This document shows positions 1-13,479 of a DNA stretch of 64,000 nt, in pieces. Both the position numbers and the translations under genes were made by a program. Every line of letters starts with the position of its first letter. The stretch's first letter is position 1. The stretch is taken from positions 186,001 to 250,000 of the forward strand of contig JACTVC010000038.1 of assembly GCA_018417955.1 (NCBI GenBank), written 5' to 3'. The notes under the pieces were generated by a model that saw only the letters and a program-made list of their open reading frames with translations, searched no databases and was not told the DNA's origin. This DNA comes from Laccaria trichodermophora. Lineage: Eukaryota > Basidiomycota > Agaricomycetes > Agaricales > Hydnangiaceae.

Positions 1-812
1 TGTTTCCTAAAGATAAACTTAATTGCCCTATTTCCATGGCCAACACGTACGTTCTGGTCTTTGACTTCTTTCTTCCATTCATTCAACATTTGCAGGTTCA
101 ACCCGATATTTCCTCCTCACACTATTATAGACTGGATTGCTCGCAGTTATGCACGCATACCTGTCCCTTCTCTTGAAACCCCGGCTATAGTCCTGCAAAA
201 TTCTATAGTCAAAGGGGGTCACCTGAAGCCTTCCCGTTGTTCCTGTCAAGTCATATGCGACCCCAAACCCTTCAGCTCGTCCTGAACCGTGATCTACTTG
301 AGGAGCAACCCGTTGTTCCTGTCAAGTCATACGCGACCACAAACCCACCCATCCGGCTCGTCTTTAACCGTGATCTACTTGGCGTCTGCGAGTCCAATAT
401 GTATCCCAGATTGCCTCGCGTTTTTGACTTCAAGCCGAAACCGCCTCATTAAATTCAGGCCTAGCCACATGTTTGCAAGCCTCCACCATTCTCACGTCTC
501 CGAGCCCAAATCACTGGAAAATTAAAAGGCGCAGGTTCGACGGTCTTTCAGAGAACGACATTGGCCGTGACAGGTTTCATAATACGGAAATGAGCGATCG
601 CGCGCGCTTCTTTTCCTGCTCTGGACGCGTCGAGTCGTAATGTGTATTCGAGTTTCACGGTCATCCAAACGTGAACATAAAACAATCAAATTTTGTGGAC
701 CTCTCCGACCCTTTACTTCACCATGTTATTTTCTTCTTTTTTTTTCTCCCTCTCTTTTTCTCTTCAATCGTCGTAAAGAACGATAGGATAGTGACACCCC
801 TCTTCCTTCTAG
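1..812. other. Upstream stretch without a recognisable gene
   Basis: No open frame here resembles a known family. The stretch holds a two-copy tandem repeat (see 233-384) and pyrimidine-rich sequence around 725-765. It ends in a plausible intron acceptor (cttctag) at 812, directly before a conserved exon of electron-transfer flavoprotein beta. The expected upstream exons of that gene cannot be found in any frame here. Confidence 0.5.
233..384. repeat. Two-copy 76-bp tandem repeat
   Basis: Two adjacent units begin with the same bases, cccgttgttcctgtcaagtc, at 233 and at 309. Both also share a block ending in accgtgatctacttg. The second copy differs by scattered substitutions and has a few bases rearranged in its middle. 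Neither unit is clearly coding. Confidence 0.75.
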
Positions 813-1306
813 GCGAGAAAATCGATATGGTAATTCTTGGAAAACAGGCTATCGACGACGATCTAGGCGTTACAGGCCAGATGCTCGCGGGTTTGCTGGG
901 CTGGAGTCAAGCCACGTTTGCATCCAAAATTGAAGTGGACGTAGAGAAGAAGCAGGCGCTGGTTACACGTGAAATCGACGGTGGTTCAGAGGAACTCAGG
1001 TGCTCGTTGCCCATTGTGATTACCACCGACCTGAGGTACGTTTCTCCCTCAACATGTTTAATCTGAACTGACGTGGTGTGGCAACATAGACTCAACGAAC
1101 CGCGGTACGCGTCTTTGCCTAACATCATGAAAGCGAAGAAAAAGCCCGTGGAAACGATCTCGCCTGCAGACCTGGGATTGGATTATACACCGCAATTGGA
1201 GCTCATCAAGGTGGAGGAACCGCCGAAGAGGGTTGGGGGCGGGAAGGTGGGATCGGTGGATGAGCTGGTAGAGAAGTTGAAGGAGGCAGGTATTACGGCG
1301 GTGTGA
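813..1306 (+). pseudogene. Electron-transfer flavoprotein beta subunit, C-terminal half only
   Basis: The translation contains the ETF-beta core VILGKQAIDDD, then TGQMLAGLLGW, and after one intron [20 protein letters not shown], ending in [14 protein letters not shown]. This matches roughly the last 140 residues of a subunit that is normally about 255 residues long. In mitochondria ETF-beta binds AMP and, with ETF-alpha, passes electrons from acyl-CoA dehydrogenases to ETF-ubiquinone oxidoreductase. The intron lies at about 1036-1089 (AG/gtacgt...catag/A) and keeps the frame. An acceptor (ctag) at 812 implies an earlier exon, but the N-terminal half is absent from the preceding 812 bases. An intron over 800 bases long would be very unusual next to its roughly 50-base neighbours. 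I therefore read it as a 5'-truncated copy, an insertion-split gene, or a gene cut by an assembly join. Confidence 0.7.
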
Positions 1307-1458
1307 GTTGTGAGTTTCTTGTAATTAGGAGGTTGGAACAGGACAAAACTCTAATTAAATGACACTCACCCATCGCTGGAATCCTTCTTACCCAGTGCAG
1401 ATTTGCGTTACGGACTTGCTGCAAAAGGAAATGGTCATTGCTGGGCAAGATACCAGAG

Positions 1459-1538
1459 AGGCACTGCCAGGAATCGAACCTGGGTTCCAAGAATTTACCA
1501 GTCAGAATCTTGAGTGATAACCGCTACACTACAGCGCC
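1459..1538 (-). tRNA. tRNA-Gln (anticodon CUG) with a short intron
   Basis: On the minus strand the acceptor arm GGCGCTG (from 1538) pairs with CAGTGCC, followed by U73 at 1459, which is normal for eukaryotic tRNA-Gln. The D arm reads GTG-TAGCGGTTAT-CAC. The T arm is CCAGG-TTCGATT-CCTGG. The anticodon stem CAAGA/TCTTG closes only if about 8 bases (CTGGTAAA) after position 37 are removed as a tRNA intron, which leaves loop TTCTGAT with anticodon CTG. A TTTT run for RNA polymerase III lies about 33 bases downstream, at 1423-1426. Exact intron borders are inferred from pairing. Confidence 0.9.
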
Positions 1539-1699
1539 TTTATAGCATAAATTTGGCACACCAATAGGGTCCACAACATCCTGGAGTCTCTGAACACAAT
1601 ACCCTCATGATTGCAAACTTCTCTGCATTGCTCAAGCTCAAGTTCAAATGAAAATGCAAGCACGAATATGCTATATGAAGTACGATACTGCGCTTGGAT

Positions 1700-2347
1700 T
1701 CATGTCAAGTTTGGCACCTGAATTGTCCGATCCATTTCAAGTCCATCATCCACACTATCTGTATCCACCCACGAATCGCCGTCCTGGTCTAATATGTCGT
1801 CCAAGTCCAACGAAGTGGGTACCACTCCCCCCTTTTCTATTTCCTTCCCTTTGCCCCACATCCGACTCCTCAACAGTATCGGACCAGTCGGCACCGCAGG
1901 GAGGTGTGGGGGCGGTGGAGATAGGAAAACGTCCTCATTCTCCCTGTTCTCCCTCCCCCCGGCTGAGACCACCCTCTCCCTCACCCGGCCCGCAGACCTG
2001 ACCTCATGCAAATGCGCCGTCCTTGCCCACTTCTTCGCGCTCTTGGGGACGTTCCCTGTCCATAGTGAACCAGCACCATGTGAGTTCGAGCGCTGGATGG
2101 CCGATTGGACGGCTCGTGTGGGGGTGGCAGCATGACGGAGACGGGCACTCGCTGTTCTGAAAGATGGCGTGCGGGAACGCGCCAGAGGCGCTGTGGAGGG
2201 TGTGAGTTTAGTTGGGCTGCGCACATCGGCGGGAAGAGGCGCTGTATTGAAAGAGATAGGCTCCAAAGGGTGCTTTGTCCCGTATGTCGGAAACGCGATG
2301 TGATCCCCTACTAAAAAGCCGGAACAAAAAGTTAGCTTCAATATCAC
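1700..2347 (-). CDS. Probable 3' exon of the SUN-domain gene, or separate hypothetical protein
   Basis: This long open stretch of about 215 codons lies directly downstream of the SUN-domain gene on the same strand. The residues are Pro/Ser/Arg-rich and end in an acidic tail containing DLDDILDQDGDSW. The segment HIAFPTYGTK near its start has the look of a conserved short motif, and composition and length favour real coding. It could continue the cytosolic or lumenal tail of the SUN-domain protein through an intron of roughly 60-120 bases. I could not find a donor/acceptor pair that keeps both frames. No known domain is recognised. Antisense frames over the same bases look like shadows. Confidence 0.4.
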   Translation of the reverse strand: MILKLTFCSGFLVGDHIAFPTYGTKHPLEPISFNTAPLPADVRSPTKLTPSTAPLARSRTPSFRTASARLRHAATPTRAVQSAIQRSNSHGAGSLWTGNVPKSAKKWARTAHLHEVRSAGRVRERVVSAGGRENRENEDVFLSPPPPHLPAVPTGPILLRSRMWGKGKEIEKGGVVPTSLDLDDILDQDGDSWVDTDSVDDGLEMDRTIQVPNLT

Positions 2348-2348
2348 C

Positions 2349-4716
2349 TCATCTCGATAAGAGCTGAAATTTACACTTCAAGGACGCAGGAGGATGTGAT
2401 TTCGCTGTTTGTGGATGTGGTCTGACTAGCCTTGAGGGACTTCTGCTTCGACTGCCATCTACAATACTATTCTTGCGCTTGAATCGATTCGTCCAGTCAC
2501 CACTAAAGCTGAGGTGTCTTCTGCCCCACTCCCGCATAGATTTGTTAATTCTAGCAGGGGCAGCGGCCTCCATAAAAGGAGGTTCTCCACGCGAGCCACG
2601 GGTAAGACCCATAAATATGAGGACTGCCAGCAAGAGACAAAGTTGGGCTACGCCGAGGCGCTTTTCGAGAATAATCTATATATTTCGAGAATACCTGGTT
2701 AGAAAACACCAAGAAAAATACTGAAACTACAGCTGACCTCCTCGGAAAGATGTTCAATTTGGGCCATGAGCTGCCCATAATCCATCTGTAATTGTCTCCC
2801 TTGCCGTTCCGAGTTTTGGATATTGCGCTGATACATCAGCGCCTGGACTCGTCCCTGTATCCCAATCTCTAGTCAAATCGACTCACGTAAGACAATTAGA
2901 ATAGCCGAGGACTTACATTCCCCTCCAAACGTCCCACATCTTCGCTAAGTCTTTTGATCACGTCCCTAATGGCGCTATTTTGCTGTTCAATATACCGCGT
3001 ATAGAGAGTATGATTAGCTTCGAGCGCAGTTAACCTGTTCATGATGGTGCGATAGATTGACTCACCCCCGCCTCCAGCTGCGACCGTGGGATGTGGAGGT
3101 GGGGGAACAATGATCGTGGTGGGGGAACTGGGGGTAATACTGGAGGGGTTGCCATTTCCTGTTTCTTGGTGTGGTGAAGGGGCGGGGTTCTTGATGTTCG
3201 GCGGTGGTTGAACGCCATGGTTATCTGGTATTGGGGCTGTTGTCGGTGATACGGAGGGAGATTTTGATTGGTCAAAAACTATGGGTGAAGACTTCGAAGT
3301 GTCCTTAGATGAAGCTGATGGTGATGGTGCAGGTGCGTCACTATAGTGCGGGTAAATGTCGTGTGGTATATGGGAAGGCTGGTGATCGTGATTGGATGCA
3401 AAAGTGAACGGTTCATTTTGAGTGTCTGTGATGCTGGGTAATATGCTGTTTGCGCTAGGTGTCTTGGGAATTGTGGACGGTGGAAGACGAGAAGACGATT
3501 TCCCGTGAAATGGTAACAAATTGTTGCTTTGCGTGTGTGCATTGGTATCGGCTGCAAGGGGTGGACTGGAAGCCACACCGTCAACGGAGGGTTCGCTGCT
3601 GCTTGTGGCAGAAGTCGATATGTCGGATACACTGATGTGTGCGGGCAAGGTGGCCTCTGCCACTACCTCCTGGGGAGCAGCAGGATGTGGAGGTGCGGCT
3701 TTCTCGAGCTCTGCCTGCTTGGCTCTGCTTTCGGCCTCCCAGATGTCCCACTTCCACTGCTCGAGATGAGTGAGGCCATAGACTCGGAGTAGAGAGACTG
3801 GGCAATAATATTCGTTGCCGTAGTGAGTTAAAAAGTCGATGCGTATGTAGCGGTAAAAGTCACGTAAGAATGTCGGGGGGTGAAAGGACTATGCTGTGTG
3901 TTCAGCAACCTTGACTGTGAATCGCTTGAGTGTGTTACGAACCTGTACACCACGAACATTTTTCGCTTTGTAAGAACCAGCAAGGGTCCAGCCGTCCACT
4001 CCTGTGCTCCATGTCTTGGCCACGCTGACATTGAAATCTTTGAAGACGCCACTAAAAAACTCAAAGTTGGCCAATTGAACGGTATCGATTCTGACATCAT
4101 CGCAAAGTTCCACCACTACAAACTGTTTTGACGACTTGCAAGGACTGAGCATGTACCTATCGCGTTTGGAGGACAAAATTGAGGAGGGAGATTTAGCAGA
4201 GCGATGCGCCATGTGAACTCGGGCGGAGCAGTCCAAACTGGCATAATTGAAGCGATCGGTCAACGGTACCTGAAAGTGAGGAGAAAGAGGTTCCGTCATC
4301 GGGTTCTGAGCTGAATCTTCCGTGGTCGACGATGAACCAGAATTCGATGTAGTGCTGTCCATCTTGGATACGAGTCCTTCGCTTCCATCGCTCGTACCAG
4401 CTCCTCCGTTGTTCGCGCCGCCAAGTCCATTCCCCGAGCGGTTTGTGGCATCCTTCTCTCTTTCCCTAGCATTCAGTTGTGCCCGCTGCATAGCGGTCTG
4501 CTTCGCTTTCCAATCCTCGAACGACAGCAATATCTCGTCGTCGACAGGTTCAACAGGCGACAATGGTTTGAGGCAGCATACGGGAGGTTCCGTTGGGCGA
4601 GTAACATGCAAAGCAATGGCCCTGAACTGGTCGTTGGGAGAGGTTGGCTCTGAAAAGGCCGCGTCAGCAAACAGAATGACGAAGAGTGTTGTGGTAAGGA
4701 ATGTCAGTAGTAACAT
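2349..4716 (-). CDS. SUN-domain membrane protein of the SLP1/SUCO type
   Basis: The start at 4716 gives a signal peptide, MLLLTFLTTTLFVILFADA, then a Ser/Gly-rich linker. The SUN-like core (from about residue 160) includes NYASLDCSARVH, DRYMLSPCKSSKQFVVVEL and ANFEFFSGVFKDF, then HPPTFLRDFYRYIRIDFLTH, NEYYCPVSLLRVYGLT and EQWKWDIWE. The last part spans an intron at 3889-3942 that removes an in-frame stop. A Pro/Ser-rich region follows, then a coiled coil (IMNRLTALEANHTLY...), two more introns, and a hydrophobic segment, GVAQLCLLLAVLIFMGL, that should be a membrane helix. This is the architecture of yeast Slp1 and animal SUCO, ER/nuclear-envelope proteins that act with EMP65 in protecting soluble ER proteins. 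The frame closes at 2349; a further exon at 1700-2347 is possible. It follows ARG5,6 on the same strand, 329 bases apart. Confidence 0.85.
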
Positions 4717-5045
4717 GAGTCGTGGTGGAGCACCATGAACAGGTTACCGAAGCGTTTGGCGCCGCCTAGCGAAGAAAATGAGAATCTCAATGAGAGAATG
4801 AAACCTCGATGAGAACAATCCAAGTGTCGGCGAAACGATGTCCACGTCGGGCACACTCAGCCTGTCCCCTGTAATGTCATCACGTGGCACTTTTACGACT
4901 CTTCTACGTGTAAAAAGTTGGAGAATAACCCGGTGTTGGACAGTTCGAAATAAATTTAGTAGCGACAAATTTCAGAAGACGATTCAGAAAGTCAAAATTG
5001 TGTTCTATTGGCAAATAAGTATAGTAGTACTACATCCTTCCTCCA
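4717..5045. other. Gap between ARG5,6 and the SUN-domain gene
   Basis: Same-direction (minus strand) gap that must hold the 3' end of ARG5,6 and the promoter of the SUN-domain gene. No TATA-like box or structured element stands out. Confidence 0.5.
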
Positions 5046-8058
<3,013 letters not shown>

Positions 8059-8599
8059 TTCGTCAGTCGTGGTGCGAGTGGAAGGCTTAGGTTGGAGAAT
8101 AAAACTTTGCGACGATTTGCCCACGGACTTCCTAATTTATACAACACTGACTCACAACAAAATTCCATAGACTCTTACAGCGCTCATTACAACCTTCTGG
8201 CAAGAAAATTTTCAAGTCCACAACTTTTGCTGTTGGCTAGGCTATGTTTTCGGTTTCTGGCTCCCGACAGAAGACGGACCAATTGCAATAAACCCGCACT
8301 TCGATGTCGAGTTCATCAGGTGACAGTTAGAACTGCTTTCGCGAATGGACTTCCCGTAGCACAAATCGACGGGATCTAGACTCATCCTAGAAAACCTTCG
8401 AATATCGACGAATTCGTCTTGAATTCTTCTGCATCCTCATATGCTTCATGCTTACAAGTTCTGAATTCAAGAATGAATGTATGGTGCAGGACCAAGATAG
8501 AACTCATGGCAAGCAAGCATAGAAGGAGCTTATAGAACCCAACGGCGATCGGCTTCCATTTTACCGCTTTCCGAAATACTCCTATCTACACTGCGCTCA
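8059..8599. promoter_or_regulatory. Divergent promoter region between ARG5,6 and the FMN oxidase
   Basis: 541 bases with no credible gene, flanked by outward-facing starts at 8058 (minus) and 8600 (plus). It must carry both promoters. I see no clear TATA box and no recognisable repeat. Confidence 0.5.
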
Positions 8600-10253
8600 A
8601 TGGTTGAACTACCCATCTCGAGCGAAAATCCATGGAGCACCTACATGGTAGAGCTATATAGTAGTCGTCGGGCGCCGCAACCGTTGGGCACTGTTGTCTT
8701 TGAGGAGATTGAAGAAAAAGCTCGGCGGAAACTCAAGGATTACCCTGGTGTGTTGCAATGGTCGTCCAAAGGATCAATATTGGTATTGGACACTCATCTC
8801 TCGCTCTAGGCGCCTTCCTGTACGCCTATGGAAGCGCAGGTACCAATTCAACTTATCGCGCAAATCAGCGTGCCTTTCAGAAGTTTGGGATTATTCCTCG
8901 TATGCTAGTGAACGCGACCCGTCGCAGCCTTGAGGTCGGTGAACTCTCAAGGCCCCAACTCCGCGTTTTATCAGGATCTCATTAATACTGATGATGCAGA
9001 CGACGATCTTTGGCGTCACCCACCCATCACCTATATTTGTGGCCCCTATTGGAGTGCAGGCAATCTTTGCCGAAGAAGCAGAACTAAATCCCGCCAGAGC
9101 AGCGGGCAAGTTGAAGATTCCCTTCATTCTCAGTACGGCGGCCAGTCGTACTATCGAGGAAGTTGCAGAGGCGAATGGCCCAGATAGTCATCGATGGTTT
9201 CAGCTATACTGGTAGGCCCCATTGCTCTTTCTCTTCCCAGTTACCCAACATTCATCGTCAGGCCAAGAACAAACGACGTTACACTCTCATTACTTAACCG
9301 AGCAAAAGCAAGTGGGTACAAAGCCCTCGTCGTCACACTTGACACTATGGGCCTTGGTTGGCGCCCCCACGACCTTAAAACGGCCTATATGCCTTTCGCC
9401 CATGGGGTCGGAATTCAAGTTGGCAAATCCGATCCAGTCTTCATGGCGCGATATGGGAAACGGCCAGTGACGGACGACCACCCCGAGTTTCCTTACGATG
9501 ACCAGCACATGGATGAACTCTTTACTTCTGGGGACCCGAAAGCTATCGAGGGTGTCTTCTATGGGAGGGAGTGGCTTAAAGAAGCTAACTCGGGGCTATA
9601 TCGTGATTGGGAGGACCTCAGGTTTTTGAGGGATAATTGGGAGGGACCTTTGGTGCTCAAAGGGATCCAAAGCGTTCATGTGTGTTCGTTTTACTGCGGT
9701 TATAATAATCTTAACTTCGGCACAGGATGCGGAGAAATCTCTTGAGTATGGCGTCAATGGCATTATTGTCTCTAACCATGGTAAGTGTATTACAGTGATA
9801 CATATCATCGGATCTCACTTATGCTCACATTCATTTAGGAGGTCGCCAAGTCGACGGGGCCATACCTTCTCTTTATGCGCTTGAAACGATGATGATGTCA
9901 ACAAAGATCAAGGAGGCGCAGCAGAGCGGGACGTTGACCATCTTGTTTGATTCCGGAATCCGTAACGGAAGTGACATCTTCAAAGCTATAGCATTAGGCG
10001 CTCAAGCTGTCCTCAGTGAGTTTACCCACTCCATCTCATCAAACGCACGCTGATGATTGGCTACCATTGCTTGTTTATGTAAGTCGGCCGACCATGGTTA
10101 TATGGCTCGATCGTTGGAGGCCAAGCGGGTGTGGAGCAAGTGCTCAAACATACCTTGGCGGACTTGGACAACACGCTGGGCTTAGCTGGGTACACATGCT
10201 TGAGGGAAATCCAAGGCAAGGGCGAGGCAGTCATCGCTAAACTCGACCTTTAA
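8600..10253 (+). CDS. FMN-dependent 2-hydroxyacid dehydrogenase/oxidase (lactate 2-monooxygenase-like)
   Basis: The spliced product opens with ENPWSTYMVELYSSRR and then follows the alpha-hydroxy-acid oxidase TIM-barrel family. Visible motifs are THPSPIFVAPIGVQAIFAEE, IPFILSTAASRTIEEVAEA, SGYKALVVTLDTMGLGWRP, GPLVLKGIQS, and GVNGIIVSNHG joined by an intron to GRQVDGAIPSLYAL. That last join restores the SNHGGRQVDG signature with the catalytic histidine. TILFDSGIRNGSDIFKAIAL and VGRPWLYGSIVGGQAG complete the FMN site. The family oxidises L-2-hydroxy acids using FMN; the long barrel insert (FPYDDQHMDEL) fits lactate monooxygenase-type fungal members. About five short introns are supported; the first removes about 9 kb-coordinate 8749-8811. 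No signal peptide or PTS1 is evident (C-term ...VIAKLDL). The substrate cannot be fixed from sequence. Confidence 0.88.
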
Positions 10254-10423
10254 GGACTTTATTTTACGTCTTGCGCGGCTGCTACATACACATGGAAGAA
10301 ATGGAAATCAATCAGCATTCAATACCTTATTGTATTATGAATACCTCCAGATGCGCACCAAGGACCACCTAAGAACGAAGAAAAATGAGAGAAAAGTTTT
10401 TATTCAATCATTTATTCATGCCA

Positions 10424-12416
10424 TCATTGAGGTAACCACGTCCGCCAACCACTGGCATTCCACCCCTTCTCAAACTCTTCTTCCGAAAAGCGTTGCACAG
10501 CCCATGTCCTCGTTCGCACCCTAAGTGCCAATTCCTCTTCAGAATCGAGCGTCAGAGCAGTCTGTAAAGCGCCCGCAAATTCTTCCGGTGTAGTTGCATG
10601 ATAGCCTTAGAATGTTAATCAGTGAACGTTTATGAAGTATGACGTAGTTAAAAACCTGTTCGCTCTCCGTTGAACGGGATTATGATATCTTTCAAAGGTC
10701 CTCCCGACGCATGTGCTACTGGTATGACGCCTGCGGCCTATATTGACGTAACGTCAGGAAAGAATTTGAAAATATGTCAAGGGCACGTGCCATAAATTCA
10801 ACGACGTTGATCCCAAAATGCTCGTCCACCATCGTACTGAGCCCGATGCTTGCGGAGGATAGCCATTTTAGGACAGTTGGATACGGAGCATTCACGACAA
10901 ATTCAACGTGCTCCTGCAAAAGATAAGAGATAGCGGGTCAGTAAGGTCCGTGAAGTTGTTGACGGGGCACACAGACGTGAATGCCAAGTTCAACAGCGAG
11001 TTTGCGAAGACTTTCGACTCGGGATTCGTCGCTTGCATTTCGGCTTCCGCCGACCAACACCAATTTGACGCCGTTTGTAGATTGCGACTTGTACTCCGGG
11101 TGCTCTTTCAAAAGTAGTTGGAATGCATGCAATTGGGCTGCATGGTCCTTTTCTGGACTAGTAGCGTTGGAAATTGGTCGCGTAAATAACGAGATGTGTT
11201 TTGAAGTAAAAACGCACCGGAACTGCGCCACACTCAAGATAATGCGTTTTCGGCCTTCAAGCGGAAACGCGGCTATCTCGCGAGTATCACAAGGCGGATA
11301 AACAATCCTACCACCCTCGGGTGCGCTATTGGTATTAAATGACGTGGTGAAGAACAACAGCGGGAGCAAGATAACTGAGTCAAGGATGGGATCCGACCGT
11401 TTCAAGATAGCATCTACGTGATCCTTGGTCCATGACGAGTTTACCATGAGAAATGATGCGGTCCGCAGGGAGAACGCGTAGAAATACATGAATATGCGAT
11501 AGTACCTGACGCTTTGTGAGCAATTCAGAACAAAAATGAGAAATTTGCAATTTTACAAGAGTTTTCCTTGGCTTAAAATCGCTGAGGATGAGATGGTGCT
11601 AGTGTTCGTGTGCCATTGCTTTCTCGATTTGATGCGGGCAAGCATATCAGTACTTATTGTCGGGTAATGCACGTACGCGCCGACCGGAATACGGCCAAGA
11701 AGAGAAACTGCATGAAATGTAAACGCGTAGCCCATAGTGTCTGCAAGATAGGTATGGCTGAGTCAGGAGAAATATGTCAGAGAGATAGTGCCAACCAATG
11801 TATAGGTCAGGAATAAGCTTGGACATAGCCTCCCAGGCGAGGAACATGGATCCGATGCTCTGGCCAACAAGGGTGAAGCGAGGCCAAGTCGAATCCTCGA
11901 CATAGTATCGCGTATCCAAGAACACGAAATGGAGCAGGGTTGGGTCCAAGGCTATGTCGAATCTCGCCTGGCAAACGCACAGCCCTAATATAGAAGATTC
12001 TCTTGATTCATTCGAGGGCAATGCTCACTTTTACTTTGTCGATGATATTCTCCTTCCTCACGTCGTTATCTCCGCTGTAAACGACACTAACGACATCAGG
12101 GTCTGTTCGTTGCATGGCGGCAATGGCTGTCCACAGAACCCGTTCACCACCACCCCCAGCATTGCTTTAGTAATCTAAGTAGTATCAGAGAGCACAGCAC
12201 GATGATTTTATTGAAATTTACTCACCAGTAGGGATGAAAAAACCCAACTAAACGTTTCTTCTCCTCACGATTGTGCCCAAGATTTTCCAAGATCTCTGCC
12301 CGTTTTGCCTCATTAACTGACCGCAACCTCCAACCGTAGATTTGCAGCAGCAGCCATAAACTAATGTAAACCAGAGGGGGTAAAATGAGGGTATGGGCTG
12401 CAAGGAAAGCCCCCAT
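10424..12416 (-). CDS. ALG11: GDP-Man:Man3GlcNAc2-PP-dolichol alpha-1,2-mannosyltransferase
   Basis: The N-terminus has a hydrophobic helix ([20 protein letters not shown]) for ER anchoring. Then come [15 protein letters not shown] across the first intron, [24 protein letters not shown] sequence, and [20 protein letters not shown] with [44 protein letters not shown] and the donor-binding block [20 protein letters not shown] with [11 protein letters not shown] follow. This is the GT4 (GT-B fold) ALG11 family, which adds the fourth and fifth mannoses to the dolichol-linked oligosaccharide on the cytosolic ER face. The EX7E-type donor-site glutamates lie in the DEHFG...EF block. The product ends in WRTWLPQ. 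At least seven introns are needed. Length (about 500 residues) is normal for the family. Confidence 0.92.
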
Positions 12417-13479
12417 GGTGGTGGGAGAAGGAGGGTTAGGGTTGTAGACAGGGGCCTTCCACTTTCACAACATTCACAATTTTTGCTCGTCAGATGAAAG
12501 CTCAAGCGCTCAAGAGTCACCTGGAATTCTTTCAAACGTTTTTTGAGGATGATCGACTGGAATAACATCGGAGCATCGGGCTATGGGCTTGAAACGGTGA
12601 TATTCCTCCATTTTTTCCAGCTCACATCTTTTATTATAGCCGCCAGTCTAAGGCCCTCTGAAATAGACGCCGCCTCATGCATCAGACCGCATTTCGGCAC
12701 ATACGGACAGCCAACGGAAGTACCCCCGGTGATTGTATGTCGACACCCACATAATTTAAATCCGAATTGGCCTTCATCGCAAAACTTCAATCGATGGATC
12801 ATCCACGTTCCTCATACACCGTTTAGGTCGTTTCCCATGCAGACCTTGGTACCGGTTCACCTCTGACCACCATTTTGGCAACGTCGATATGGACTGAACA
12901 TCCGTGGGTCATGTGTGATTCACACACCCAAACATGCGTCCAAGATGAACCCTTCACCCCGTTTTTGATGTACCGATGATTCGTTTAGCGCCGCGCAGTG
13001 CGCACTCCCATAGCGCCAATGCCCTTCTGCCATCTAGATTCCTTGGCCTCGAGTGGCTTCTTCCAATTGAACACGATGTGTTTTCATTCCGCCAATCCCG
13101 TATCAGATAATTTTGGTGCGAAACTCTGTCTATTTAGCTAGGAAACGCGCAGCCCTTTTCTTTCTTCTCCCCTCCATCAACGGTGGCGAAGCCCTGTTCC
13201 GTTTTGTTTCCGAGGCTGCAGCTCTTGTTAGCCCCCCCAATCTATCACTACTATATGGCAACCTAACATCTCCAATTCTTCACAGGTCCCTCTGCATCTT
13301 TCCAAGCCGCTGTCGTATCAGTTCTGGCGTGTTGTAAACCAAGTGCACTCAGGTACCCTTGCACCTTCCGTTATCATATCCTTACTATCAAGAGCCTCTC
13401 CCGTTATAAAATCAACTACATTTTTGCCCCACCTGCGTCGTCACCCAACCATACAGCGCCCCACCCCACCTTTCCCTGG
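12417..13479. promoter_or_regulatory. Long divergent intergenic region with a TATA box near its right end
   Basis: 1,063 bases between the ALG11 start and the membrane-protein start, outward-facing on both sides. An ORF of 107 codons at 12543-12866 has no family resemblance and is taken as chance. TATAAA at 13405-13410 lies 70 bases before the ATG at 13480, a good core-promoter position for the plus-strand gene. Confidence 0.5.
13405..13410 (+). promoter_or_regulatory. TATA box for the small membrane protein gene
   Basis: TATAAA lies 70 bases upstream of the ATG at 13480, in a pyrimidine-rich leader typical of expressed fungal genes. Assignment rests on motif and distance only. Confidence 0.4.

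Noticed and set aside
1648..2135. Plus-strand ORFs opposite the SUN-gene 3' region
   Set aside because: Pro/Ser-rich translations arise as the antisense of the open minus-strand frame at 1700-2347.
12543..12866. Plus-strand ORF of 107 codons between ALG11 and the membrane protein gene
   Set aside because: No domain, no signal peptide and no coding-like composition; lies in a divergent promoter region.
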